Below are positions 51,605 through 61,310 of a DNA stretch of 64,000 nucleotides, one piece after another (position 1 is the first letter of the stretch; every line of letters begins with the position of its first letter). Position numbers and translations under genes: made by a program. Under the pieces are notes generated by a model, which ran no database searches, was not told the origin of the DNA, and saw only the letters and a list, made by a program, of their open reading frames with translations. Source of the DNA: Bacteroidetes bacterium 43-16 (GTDB lineage Bacteria > Bacteroidota > Bacteroidia > Chitinophagales > Chitinophagaceae); the NCBI GenBank assembly GCA_001897525.1, contig MKTB01000003.1, positions 460,961 to 524,960 of the forward strand, written 5' to 3'.

Positions 51605-53740
51605 ATGAAAAGTAATCATTTATTGGTAGCAGCGGCATCCCTTGCTACTCTATCTGCCTGTAACAATACCGGAGATTCAAAAAACACAGCAAATTACAAA
51701 GACGTGAATAATCCATTCTTTAAAGAAAGTCCTTTACAATATCATGCTCCTGAGTTTGATAAAATAAAATCGGAACATTTTAAGCCTGCTTTTGACACCG
51801 GTATGGTGCAGCAAAATGCAGAGATTGAAAAGATCATTAACAATAAAGAAGCGGCAAGTTTTGAGAACACGGTTGTTGCCCTGGAAACAAGCGGCGAGAT
51901 CTTAAAACGGGCACAGATTGTATTTTACAACTTTACTTCTGCTAATAAAGACAGTGCCATCACTCAATTAGAAGAAGAGTATGCACCTAAATTTTCAGCA
52001 CACAGCGATAATATCTTTTTGAATGACCAGCTGTTTGCCCGTGTGAAAGCAGTATATGATAATCGCGAAGCATTAAAAGATCCGGAGGATAAGAAACTGA
52101 CAGAGCTTTATTTTGAGAAGTTTGAAATGGCCGGTGCCAATCTGAGTGCTGAAGATAAGGCGAAACTGAAAAAGCTGAACGAGGAAGAAGCGGCACTGAA
52201 TGCCAGGTTCTCTACTCAATTGCTGGCCGCAACAAAAGGGGGCGGAGTATTGTTTGATGACGTGGCAGAACTGGAAGGCCTGAGTGCAGAAGAAATACAG
52301 GCGGCACAAAGTGATGCCGAAAAAGCAGGACAGAAAGGGAAATACCTGATTGCCTTGCAGAATACCACGCAGCAACCGGCTTTGCAAACCCTGAAGAACC
52401 GGGCATCCCGCGAGAAGCTGTACAAAGCTTCCTGGACCCGTACCGAAAAAGGAGATGCCAATGATACCCGCAAGACCATTGAACAAATGGCAAAACTGCG
52501 TTTGCAAAAAGCTAAGCTCCTGGGGCAGCCTAACTATGCAGCCTGGAAATTACAGGACCAGATGGCTAAGAATCCTGCAGCGGCTAAAGATATGCTGAAG
52601 CAGATCGCTACCCCGGCGGTGGCCATGGCGAAGAATGAAGCGGCAGAACTGCAAAAACTGATTGATGCAGAAGGCGGCAACTTTAAACTGGAACCCTGGG
52701 ACTGGAATTACTATGCAGAAAAACTGCGCAAACAAAAATATGACCTGGACGAAGCCCAGATCAAACCTTATTTTGAGATCACTACGGTATTGGAGAAAGG
52801 GGTATTCTTCGCCGCAGAAAAATTGTATGGCGTAACCTTTAAAAAGCGTACCGATATCCCGGTCTATCATCCTGATGTGGTAGCTTATGAAGTCTTTGAT
52901 AAAGACGGGTCCTCCATAGCCATTTACTACCTGGATTTTTATCAACGCGACAGTAAATCGGGCGGTGCCTGGATGAGCAATTATGTAGAGCAGTCTACGT
53001 TGTTGAACCAGAAGCCGGTGATCGTAAATGTGTACAACTACCAGAAGCCGGCACAGGGCCGTCCTTCCCTGATCAGCTTTGATGATGTGGAAACTATGTT
53101 CCATGAATTCGGACACTCCATCCACGGACTGGTTGCCAAGCAAAAATATACTTCTATCTCCGGTACCAATGTACCGCGTGATTTCGTTGAATTTCCTTCG
53201 CAGATCAATGAGCACTGGGCCCTGGAGCCTTCTGTACTGAAGAACTATGCCATCCACTATGAAACCAAAAAAGTGATCCCTCAGGAATTACTGGACAAAA
53301 TGGATAAAGCCGGCGGATTTAACCAGGGTTATGCGGTTACCGAACTGGCAGCGGCAGCAGCGCTGGACATGGCCTGGCACAGTGTTTCCGATGAAAGCCA
53401 GATCGGGGATGCATTGAGTTTCGAGAAAAAGGCTTTAAGCGAAGTAGGTTTATTGGTGAATGAAGTGCCTCCGCGTTATCATTCCCCTTACTTCAATCAC
53501 ATTTGGGGTGGCGGCTATTCTGCAGGCTATTATGCTTACATCTGGTCAGAGATCCTGGACCAGGATGCTTACCAGTGGTTCAAGGATAATGGCGGTATGA
53601 CCCGTGAGAATGGAGACCGTTTCCGTGAGTACATCTTGTCCATAGGTAATACCAAAGACCTGAACCAGGCCTTTAAAGACTTTACCGGCCACGCGGCAGA
53701 CATCAAGCCACTGTTAAGAAGTAAAGGATTTATCCAATAA
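51605..53740 (+). CDS. M3-family metallopeptidase (peptidyl-dipeptidase Dcp-like), lipoprotein
   Basis: A 711-residue zinc peptidase with a lipoprotein signal (ASLATLSACNNTGD). The zinc site is FHEFGHSIHG near residue 500, and the third ligand is expected in the region near 525-530 (PRDFVEFPSQINEHW). The C-terminal RYHSPYFNHIWGGGYSAGYYAYIWSE near 620-645 is the M3 substrate-binding block. It probably cleaves C-terminal dipeptides from oligopeptides (Dcp) in the periplasm. The mature N-terminus (NPFFKESPLQYHAPEFDKIK) is typical of Bacteroidota Dcp. It ends at a strong terminator. Confidence 0.94.
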   Translation: MKSNHLLVAAASLATLSACNNTGDSKNTANYKDVNNPFFKESPLQYHAPEFDKIKSEHFKPAFDTGMVQQNAEIEKIINNKEAASFENTVVALETSGEILKRAQIVFYNFTSANKDSAITQLEEEYAPKFSAHSDNIFLNDQLFARVKAVYDNREALKDPEDKKLTELYFEKFEMAGANLSAEDKAKLKKLNEEEAALNARFSTQLLAATKGGGVLFDDVAELEGLSAEEIQAAQSDAEKAGQKGKYLIALQNTTQQPALQTLKNRASREKLYKASWTRTEKGDANDTRKTIEQMAKLRLQKAKLLGQPNYAAWKLQDQMAKNPAAAKDMLKQIATPAVAMAKNEAAELQKLIDAEGGNFKLEPWDWNYYAEKLRKQKYDLDEAQIKPYFEITTVLEKGVFFAAEKLYGVTFKKRTDIPVYHPDVVAYEVFDKDGSSIAIYYLDFYQRDSKSGGAWMSNYVEQSTLLNQKPVIVNVYNYQKPAQGRPSLISFDDVETMFHEFGHSIHGLVAKQKYTSISGTNVPRDFVEFPSQINEHWALEPSVLKNYAIHYETKKVIPQELLDKMDKAGGFNQGYAVTELAAAAALDMAWHSVSDESQIGDALSFEKKALSEVGLLVNEVPPRYHSPYFNHIWGGGYSAGYYAYIWSEILDQDAYQWFKDNGGMTRENGDRFREYILSIGNTKDLNQAFKDFTGHAADIKPLLRSKGFIQ

Positions 53741-54184
53741 GGTATTTTATCCATTTCAACTTCACTATAAACCCCATATCCACCAGATATGGGGTTTATA
53801 GCTTTCATTCCATATGCTAAAAAGAAAATACTCCGCCATTTGATGACGGCTTACTTTTTATTTTATGCAAAAAATTCCTTAATCATTGACAATCAAAAAG
53901 TAGGACTTCTTTCTTGAGAAAAGTAACCCGGAACCAGGTTTAATCTGATCGGAATAGTTTGTTAATTTTTTCGTTATCATTAATTTTACCATTAAGGAGG
54001 TATGTGATATCTGCTTAATTTAGCTTACCGATATTTATGATCATTGGTATAAACAGTAACCGGAATATTCCTTCCTGCTTTGTTTTTTATACAAAGATCG
54101 GTTTGCTTCATTAAAAAAACCTTTAAAAAATTGCGCATGAAATAGCGAATGTAATTCTTTAACTAAATCACTTAATATATAACT
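53741..54184. other. Intergenic region with terminator
   Basis: A 444-bp gap. It holds the terminator of the M3 peptidase gene (53765-53801) and AT-rich sequence that should carry the promoter of the next T9SS protein gene. No gene or clear promoter box was found. Confidence 0.5.
53765..53801 (+). terminator. Terminator-like hairpin after the M3 peptidase
   Basis: A perfect 16-bp stem (CTATAAACCCCATATC, loop CACCA, GATATGGGGTTTATAG) lies 25 bases past the stop codon. The T-run after it is short, so termination strength is uncertain. Confidence 0.75.
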
Positions 54185-56431
54185 ATGCATATCAAACCTA
54201 CACCCATGTTTTGTAAGCTGGTTGCCTTTGCTTTTTTGATCTGTTTCTCCTTCAGATCTGCCGGGCAATATTACAACCAGACACCCGAATTTATTAAAGC
54301 CAATGGCGTTTGGGCCTTTCCAAAATTTGGCGGCCTGAATTTTAATGGCACTTTCACCGCATTTACTTCCCAGATACCGGACCGGGATGGCTCTGCCTCT
54401 GTCTCGGATAAGCATACCGGGGATCTTCTTTTTTACTCCAACGGGCAGAAGTGCTGGAACAGGAATCAAACCGTAATGCCAAACGGGGATAGTTTATTAG
54501 GAAACGGAAGCACCTTTCCCGATTGGACGGTTTCTCCACAGGGGGTTCTTATTGTCCCGATGGTAGATAACCCGCAAAAATATTACCTGTTTTCTATGGA
54601 GGCCGGTGGCGGCTGGGGCGGTGGCAGGCTTAATGGTCGCTTGTATTACTCCATTGTAGACATGAGTTTAAATAATGGGCTGGGAGACATTGTTCCGGGC
54701 CAGAAAAATATACTCATTGATTCTTCATTGGGAGAATCGATGGTTGCTGTGCCGGGAGATAAATGTGATCGCAATGTATGGCTGGTAGTGCACACAATGG
54801 ATTCTGCTATTTTCAAATCTTACGAGATTACTGCTGCAGGTATTGCTTCAAATCCTGTACTCTCTCATACAGGAAACCAGATACAGGGCCGTGATACTAC
54901 ATTAATAGCAGGTTGGCTGCAGGTCATTTCGAGAGCATATTCAAATTCTTTTATGTCTATCTCTCCGGACAAAAAATTACTGGCGATTTCGGCAGGTTCC
55001 GCAAAATTAAAAGGAAGGCTGAACGGCCAGCTGCTCTGCCAGTTTGATGCTACTACAGGTGTGGTGTCCAACGGGATGAAAATAATGGATTCTGTTGGCT
55101 GTATCGGAGCCGTATTCTCACCGGACAATTCCAAGCTTTATGCTTTAACTGAAGACAGGGTAAATACAGCACTCAATCCATCTGCCTGTTATCCTCCTTC
55201 CATTCCGGGAATATCCACCGCTTTTATCGTCTATCAATACGATGTATCTGTGCTGACACCTGCAACAATTATCGCTTCAAAGTTCCAGGTGTTTTCTTCC
55301 TGCATACTTTCAGGGCAACCCAAACTCTACAATGATAAAATATATTTTCCGCAGATTGAATACATAAACCGTATCAATAGTCCTAACCTGCCCGGGGCCG
55401 CCTGTGATTTTCAATATGCGACGATAGGACTTAATCCTGATGCTTATAGCTATTTAAGCCTGCCTGCAGACGTTATCGCCTGGCCCGATGCAGATACTTT
55501 AGTTACGAAACGGGATACTGCTATTTGTAATGATTCACTGACTTATACGTTACATCCTTTATACGGGCATAATTCCATCATAGCTTGGGATAATGGGAGT
55601 ACAGACAGTATAAGAACGATCAGCCAGGAGGGTATTTACTGGGTAAAATATTATGATACGGCCTGTGATATCCGCATTGATAGTTTTAAGGTGAGGATCA
55701 CCCGGGATATGCCGCAGCAAGGTTATTTGGGTGCTGATACCGTACTGTGCAATACATCAGAAGCATACACGCTTGAAGGGCCGGAGGTCAATGGTGCATC
55801 ATACCTATGGCAGGATGGTAGCGGGCGAAATAACTTTATGGTCAGGGAAAGTGGTCAATACTGGTTGCAGATCAGTAAAAACGGATGTATCGTAAGAGAT
55901 ACGATAGCATTTGTTTATAAAGATCTTCGCCAGGACCTGGGAGCCGACACTTCGCTATGCCGTGGAGAGGCAATCAATTTTGTATTGACAGCCAGAAGTC
56001 CGGCAGGATCTGCTATCTTATGGAATACCGGTGCTACCACACAACAGATTGTTGTGAATACAGCGGGAATGTACACGGTTACAGTAACAGATTTTCCATG
56101 TGTGGGTACAGATTCTATTTATTTAGATGACCAGCAATTATGTGAGTGCAGGCTTATGATGCCTTCTGCTTTCTCACCTAACGGGGATGGTAGAAATGAT
56201 GTTTTCGGCCCTTCGGTAGAACAGGGATGTGTAATAGGAAGGTATAATTTCAATATTTATAACCGTTGGGGACAAAGGGTCTTTAACAGCATAAAACCCG
56301 GGCGGCAGTGGGATGGAACCTTTAATGGAAGACCTGTGGATGCCGGGGTATATTTTTATGAAATATCCTTTGAAGCCGGGACCTATAACAAACCTTTTAA
56401 TAAAAAAGGAGATGTCACATTAGTCAGATAA
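54185..56431 (+). CDS. Secreted protein with gliding-motility-type (T9SS type B) C-terminal domain
   Basis: A 748-residue cell-surface protein. The N-terminus has a signal peptide (MFCKLVAFAFLICFSFRSAGQ; an alternative ATG is at 54206). Residues about 30-430 form a beta-propeller-like region (LLFYSNGQKCWNRN, SPDKKLLAISAG, GAVFSPDNSKLYALTED). Ig-like segments follow (LGADTVLCNTSEAYTLEG; LGADTSLCRGEAINFVLTA). The last 90 residues are the type B sorting domain (PSAFSPNGDGRNDVF ... NIYNRWGQRVFNS ... PVDAGVYFYEI) used by the type IX system for surface export. No catalytic motif is seen, so it may bind carbohydrates or take part in adhesion. Confidence 0.88.
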   Translation: MHIKPTPMFCKLVAFAFLICFSFRSAGQYYNQTPEFIKANGVWAFPKFGGLNFNGTFTAFTSQIPDRDGSASVSDKHTGDLLFYSNGQKCWNRNQTVMPNGDSLLGNGSTFPDWTVSPQGVLIVPMVDNPQKYYLFSMEAGGGWGGGRLNGRLYYSIVDMSLNNGLGDIVPGQKNILIDSSLGESMVAVPGDKCDRNVWLVVHTMDSAIFKSYEITAAGIASNPVLSHTGNQIQGRDTTLIAGWLQVISRAYSNSFMSISPDKKLLAISAGSAKLKGRLNGQLLCQFDATTGVVSNGMKIMDSVGCIGAVFSPDNSKLYALTEDRVNTALNPSACYPPSIPGISTAFIVYQYDVSVLTPATIIASKFQVFSSCILSGQPKLYNDKIYFPQIEYINRINSPNLPGAACDFQYATIGLNPDAYSYLSLPADVIAWPDADTLVTKRDTAICNDSLTYTLHPLYGHNSIIAWDNGSTDSIRTISQEGIYWVKYYDTACDIRIDSFKVRITRDMPQQGYLGADTVLCNTSEAYTLEGPEVNGASYLWQDGSGRNNFMVRESGQYWLQISKNGCIVRDTIAFVYKDLRQDLGADTSLCRGEAINFVLTARSPAGSAILWNTGATTQQIVVNTAGMYTVTVTDFPCVGTDSIYLDDQQLCECRLMMPSAFSPNGDGRNDVFGPSVEQGCVIGRYNFNIYNRWGQRVFNSIKPGRQWDGTFNGRPVDAGVYFYEISFEAGTYNKPFNKKGDVTLVR

Positions 56432-56432
56432 A

Positions 56433-56467
56433 ACAATAGGCCTGCTTTATGAAAGCAGGCCTATTGT
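56433..56467. terminator. Bidirectional terminator between convergent T9SS genes
   Basis: A perfect 16-bp stem (ACAATAGGCCTGCTTT, loop ATG, AAAGCAGGCCTATTGT) sits two bases after one stop and 30 bases past the other. It can serve both strands. Confidence 0.85.
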
Positions 56468-56496
56468 GTAAGAAGAATAGATTAGATTCCGGTGTA

Positions 56497-59400
56497 TTAA
56501 GGTTGGAATACTACTTTAAAGGTATGTACCTCATTACCCTTGCTCACTTTTACTAAGTAAGTGCCCTGGGCTAAACCTTTCAGGTTAAGCTGGTGTAAGC
56601 CGGGTTGATCAATCGTACCTGTACCGGAAACTTTTACAGATTGTCCGCTGATGGAAACAAGTTCAATCGTGCCGCCTTCATAACCGGCAGGCAGGTTGAT
56701 AGATACTGTTCCTTCAGATTTAGTAGGATATACCTCGATACGCTGTGTTTTACAGTCTGAATGTACATTCACCGTGTTGCTGTAATTATACACACCATCT
56801 CTGTCGGCTAAACGCAGACGATAGTAAGATTTACCGTTTGGTGTAGCTTTATCCGTATAAGTATAGTTTACTGTAGCAGGAGTATATTCAAGCTGGGCAA
56901 TGGGTTCAAATTTACGGCCATCGCTACTGCGCTCTATTGTAAAGTTTCTGAAATTATCTGCCTTAGCTACCTGCCATTCCAGGATAGCCTGGCACTGCTG
57001 CATCGTGGCATCAAAGCCTGAAAGTGTGATAGGAAGGGGTTGTGACAATGTTACATAAATCTCATCACTGATCGTACAGCCGTCAATAAAATTTACGGTA
57101 ACACTATACCTGCCGGTATCTGTTATGACCAATGAATCTGCTGTGCTGTTATTATTCCAGGTGTACATAGAAGAAGGATCGCCGAAGAACCCGTCTGTAC
57201 GCAGTACATAGGGGAAAGCGGTAGCTAACAAGGCTGTATCAGGCCCTAATCCGTAGATTGGTGCGGCACCATCATAAGGTGCAATATTCCAGTTGGTATT
57301 ATTCCCCTGGTTGATTGAATGATTGCGGGCATTAAATGGCGCTGCCGCTCCTGCTGCAGTGATACGACGCAAGCGTACATAGTCAAAATCTACAGTCCCA
57401 CCGGTACGTGTTATAGTGGCATTTGCCGTTGTGCTGCTGCTCACGATCTCGGTAAGGCGACAAGGCGTTCCGCTGCCGTACCAGGCACCATTGATGGTGG
57501 TATTGGTACCTGCTGTGAAGGTATAGATTCCACCCGGGAAGAAGATCAGGGTGTCAATCGTATTGCTGCCGTTAATAATACCACTGCCTTTATACTCTAC
57601 TCTGCCAAGTGTATTGCCAGAGCCTACAATACCTACTGCAGAGGCATTGCTTGGATCTGTAAATTTCAGGCTTCTAACCGTAGCTGATGCCATATTTACA
57701 GAGGTAGTGAGCGTGTTGGTTACATTCACCGTATCATAAGTCATACCGGCAGCCTTAAAGTCGCTGGTAGTAATAGATGAGTTTGCTGCATTTAAGCTAT
57801 GGTTAGCAATAACACCCTGGAAACGCCAGCCGAATGGGGCTGTAATCCTGGAATTGCTGATATTTATCGCGAATACATTAGCCGTAGCAGCCGAATTATC
57901 TACCTGCCATACAGAGAGCTGGATCCCGGAAGCGTTCCATGCGCCATTGATCAATCCGATATTGGTCTGGGCATTACTGAAATTATTCAAAATAGTTAAA
58001 CTGCTGCCCGATTTATCAATATTAAAATCAAAGTCTCCCTGTATATTTCCTTTCAGAAAAGCAGGACGAGGTCCTTTAGGCGTTACCAGTCCATTAAAAG
58101 TTACTGCAGGGTTAAGAATGATACTATCTCCCCAGATCTCCATATTGAACGAAGAAGACTTATTAATGATTGGATTATTCACTGTTCCGGTCAGGTCAAT
58201 ATTTCTCGCATATGCATTACCACTGTTTATGGTAACGGTTCTGCTGCCTGCGGTAAAACCACTGTTCGCATCAAAGTAAACATCATCATAAACAGTAGGG
58301 ATACAGGCATTACCGATACCACCGCTGCTAAGACTCCAGTGGCTGGCCTCGTTCCAGTCTCCTGAACCGCCTACCCAATAGTGAGCTGCACCTGTCGCAG
58401 AACTAATATTCCATCCGGAGTTGCCCCCTGCATCTGCGCCACTTACCGGTACCGGGGGTACACCTGTAGCGGTCATATTTTGAAGGTAAACATTTGCCAT
58501 ATTGATCACAGCGGTAGGGTTGAATTGAATGGTACCGGAAGTATTGCCACGCATTTCAAGCAGGCCTGTACAAGCTGCAGATTGTGCCAGCAGGTATTTA
58601 TTCAGGGTTGTGGTACCATTGAATACATAGTTTCGTGAACCTGCCAGGATCAGGGTATCAACCGTGTTAGCACCGGTAATAGTACCTGCACCTCTGAACT
58701 CAAGTCTCCTGATGGTATTGCCATTAAGTACCTTAGCTACGCTGGTGGCAGAAGTTGAGGTAAAGGTCAGTTGACCAATTGTGCTCTGTGCAATTGAATA
58801 GATATCTGTTGCACCTGCATAAGAAAGCTCAATCTGAGGATAAGACCTGTTGGCAATATTCAGGTACAGATCAGAAAGCAGGAAAGAACCGTCGGATTGC
58901 AGAAAGTTTGAGTTACCATTATAAGCCCAGGTGTTACTAACGTGAATAGTTGCATTAGTAATATCTGCATAGCGAACATTATTGTTATTACTGCTGAAAG
59001 CCCTTACGTCAATGGCTCTCCCGGCCATGCTCATACGTCCGGCAGAGAAGGTGATCAGGGCATTGGTATTGGTCCAGTTGTCAGCAAAAGTTAATCGGCC
59101 ATTCCCTGTTTTGTTAATGGTTACATTTATTGTGCCCGGGCTGCTCCCGTTAGCCGTAAAAGTAGCCGTACTGTCCGTTCCTACAAACTCCAGAGTAGCC
59201 GGGCTACTATTGGTAAATGTTATTGCCGGATTCAGAGAAGCAGAACCGTACACTCTAAAACGGGTACCTGCACCTTGAGAAAAATTAGAAGTGCCTACTC
59301 CTGCTAACCAGGAAATGTTATAGCAATAGGTATTTCCGCTGGTTGTAACAATATTCCCGGTAGCCAGGCCACTCGCAGCATTAAAGATTACGGTGTCTGA

Positions 59401-60804
59401 AATAAAAGGGATACAGGCACCACCGGCACCACCACTGGTATAGCTCCAGTGGTTATTATCGTTCCAGTCTCCTGCACCGCCTACCCAGTATAAGGTAGTA
59501 CCCGCCAGGGAGGAGGGAGCTGTAATGTCAAAACCTGCATTACCACCACCATCTACGCCTGTTACCGGGATCGGTGTATTGTTTCCCTGGGCAGAAATAT
59601 TGGTCAGGAAAACATTGTTCATCAATGCAGATGCACCGGGTGCGAAATTCAGGTTAGCAATATTTCCAGAATCTGCCATTACTTCGGTAAATGCCTGACA
59701 GTTTACACCCTGTGCACGCATATATTGATTGATATTGATGGTACCACCTAAAGTAGAGCTTTGGTTGGTGCCCAATAGTAAGCTATCAAAATTGTTTGTA
59801 CCGGTTGCTGTTAACTGTAATTTGGCTAATGCATTAAGTGTTCCAACGGTGTTGCCATTGCCTAAGAAGTTGCCCAAATTCTGGAAAGTCAACTTTCCGA
59901 TGTTGTTATTGTTGTAGATACGTCCACGTCCCATGAAGACTACGGTGTCAATAGTGTTGGTATTGGTCACTGTAGCAAAGGAACCTGCGTTTGTGTTTGT
60001 AAAGCTCAGTTTGGATATTGTCGCATTAGAGACATTCATGTCACCATCAAACAGGCCGCCGCAGCTTACTTTATTGTAGGTATTACCATCAATATTCAAT
60101 ATAGAGTTTGCGGTAAGGTTAGAATTCGTAGCCGATAGTGTTTTATTTGTTCCGGTAAACACCCAACGATAAGAAAAGACAAGGTTCGCTCCGGTGACAT
60201 CCAGGGTCCTTGTATTGCTGCCGGTGCTATTGAATTGGTAAGATTTAATCACTTTACCGGCTGCATTAAATGTACCTGCAGAAAGATTAATATTATTTAT
60301 TGTACTGGCTGAACTATTAACAAAGCTATCGGTAAGGTTAAGGGTTCCTCCTGCTTTATTTATTTCGAAAGCAAAAATCCCGTTTACAGTACCATTAGTT
60401 GTAAAAGAATTGGTCGTATTGCCACGAAACACAAAGCCCTGTGAAAAGCTCATATTCGGTGTAATGTCAAGATTACCCCAGACCTCCACCAGGTAAGCAT
60501 TATTACTACGGTTGAATATCGGCGCATTCGCGACATCAGATGCCCAGCTCATGTTGTTACAAAAAGCGTTGGCATCCAGCGATACCGTACGGGCTGCTGT
60601 GGCTGTACCGAAACCACTTTGGTTGGTAAAGAATACATTGTCGGATGCAGAAGGGACAATGCTGGGGATACTTCCAGTGGGGCTGCCCAGCCGCCAGTGA
60701 TTGAGGTCACTCCAGCTACCGCCACCATTCACCCAATAATAATCTGCTGCGCTTACCTTCAGGGCACAAAGCGACAGGAAACATACTAGTAATGTTTTTC
60801 TCAT
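56497..60804 (-). CDS. Large repetitive T9SS type A cargo protein
   Basis: A 1435-residue secreted protein with signal peptide MRKTLLVCFLSLCALKVSA. Three repeats of about 370-415 residues start near 23 (YYWVNGGGSWSDLNHW), 438 (YWVGGAGDWNDNNHWSY) and 808 (YWVGGSGDWNEASHWSL). Each ends in a Thr/Asn-rich beta-strand region with periodic VD-x-x-F/L-x-G-x-G patterns, typical of a beta-helix. The C-terminal part (about 1240-1435) has a short domain before a type A sorting domain (IEVYPTKSEGTVSINLP ... QGTYLVKV). It is probably a surface adhesin or matrix protein, inferred from the repeats. Confidence 0.88.
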   Translation of the reverse strand: MRKTLLVCFLSLCALKVSAADYYWVNGGGSWSDLNHWRLGSPTGSIPSIVPSASDNVFFTNQSGFGTATAARTVSLDANAFCNNMSWASDVANAPIFNRSNNAYLVEVWGNLDITPNMSFSQGFVFRGNTTNSFTTNGTVNGIFAFEINKAGGTLNLTDSFVNSSASTINNINLSAGTFNAAGKVIKSYQFNSTGSNTRTLDVTGANLVFSYRWVFTGTNKTLSATNSNLTANSILNIDGNTYNKVSCGGLFDGDMNVSNATISKLSFTNTNAGSFATVTNTNTIDTVVFMGRGRIYNNNNIGKLTFQNLGNFLGNGNTVGTLNALAKLQLTATGTNNFDSLLLGTNQSSTLGGTININQYMRAQGVNCQAFTEVMADSGNIANLNFAPGASALMNNVFLTNISAQGNNTPIPVTGVDGGGNAGFDITAPSSLAGTTLYWVGGAGDWNDNNHWSYTSGGAGGACIPFISDTVIFNAASGLATGNIVTTSGNTYCYNISWLAGVGTSNFSQGAGTRFRVYGSASLNPAITFTNSSPATLEFVGTDSTATFTANGSSPGTINVTINKTGNGRLTFADNWTNTNALITFSAGRMSMAGRAIDVRAFSSNNNNVRYADITNATIHVSNTWAYNGNSNFLQSDGSFLLSDLYLNIANRSYPQIELSYAGATDIYSIAQSTIGQLTFTSTSATSVAKVLNGNTIRRLEFRGAGTITGANTVDTLILAGSRNYVFNGTTTLNKYLLAQSAACTGLLEMRGNTSGTIQFNPTAVINMANVYLQNMTATGVPPVPVSGADAGGNSGWNISSATGAAHYWVGGSGDWNEASHWSLSSGGIGNACIPTVYDDVYFDANSGFTAGSRTVTINSGNAYARNIDLTGTVNNPIINKSSSFNMEIWGDSIILNPAVTFNGLVTPKGPRPAFLKGNIQGDFDFNIDKSGSSLTILNNFSNAQTNIGLINGAWNASGIQLSVWQVDNSAATANVFAINISNSRITAPFGWRFQGVIANHSLNAANSSITTSDFKAAGMTYDTVNVTNTLTTSVNMASATVRSLKFTDPSNASAVGIVGSGNTLGRVEYKGSGIINGSNTIDTLIFFPGGIYTFTAGTNTTINGAWYGSGTPCRLTEIVSSSTTANATITRTGGTVDFDYVRLRRITAAGAAAPFNARNHSINQGNNTNWNIAPYDGAAPIYGLGPDTALLATAFPYVLRTDGFFGDPSSMYTWNNNSTADSLVITDTGRYSVTVNFIDGCTISDEIYVTLSQPLPITLSGFDATMQQCQAILEWQVAKADNFRNFTIERSSDGRKFEPIAQLEYTPATVNYTYTDKATPNGKSYYRLRLADRDGVYNYSNTVNVHSDCKTQRIEVYPTKSEGTVSINLPAGYEGGTIELVSISGQSVKVSGTGTIDQPGLHQLNLKGLAQGTYLVKVSKGNEVHTFKVVFQP

Positions 60805-61175
60805 TAAGAAATGATTGATTGGTTAAAAAAAATGTTACGTACTGTGATAAGTTATTCTTCTCAGTAAGGCTGCATTTTTTTTCGAGGAGTACACAAGGAT
60901 TTGTTAAGGTTGCTGCAAAAATAATCTCTTTTATAGCACATTTATGCTATTTTTTGGCTAAATATTTGTGTTTACCAGAATAATAAATTAAAAACCATAA
61001 TAAAAATAAATATGTAGTGATCTGCTCAATGATTCCTGGAGGATCGTGCCTTTTATCTGTTAGTTGGCCGCTAAAACAGGACCTTAATACTTATAAGTGA
61101 TCAGGGATGTATTCAATACTATATTTTATATGCTCAATTGTTGGAAATCCTTAATTAAAATTGTTTGACCCAAAA

Positions 61176-61207
61176 AAAGCCTTTCAGCAAATACGCTGAA
61201 AGGCTTT
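61176..61207 (-). terminator. Rho-independent terminator
   Basis: A perfect 13-bp stem (AAAGCCTTTCAGC, loop AAATAC, GCTGAAAGGCTTT). On the minus strand it is followed by a run of T residues. It lies 104 bases past the stop of the T9SS gene at 61311-62957 and just past the tRNA-like fragment. Confidence 0.85.
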
Positions 61208-61219
61208 ACCTTCTTGTGT

Positions 61220-61250
61220 TGTGGTCCTGGTATCGAACCTGCTACACTTT
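61220..61250 (-). other. tRNA 3'-end-like fragment (T-arm remnant)
   Basis: Read on the minus strand, GCAGGTTCGATACCAGG resembles a T-arm with its TTCGA loop, followed by GGACCACA and then the terminator. The stem pairs poorly (3 of 5), and no D-arm or anticodon arm is found upstream. It may be a relic of a tRNA 3' end, such as an old attachment site, or chance. Confidence 0.2.
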
Positions 61251-61310
61251 ATTTTCTGTCTGTAAAAAATCGAAAACAGAACTATTGGAATCTGCTTAGA
61301 TACCTCTGGT

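Larger units (their letters stand above)
60805..61310. other. Intergenic region with terminator and a tRNA-like fragment
   Basis: A 506-bp gap between two leftward T9SS genes. From right to left: a tRNA T-arm-like sequence (61220-61250), a strong terminator (61176-61207), then AT-rich sequence without genes that should include the promoter of the large repetitive protein. Confidence 0.5.
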
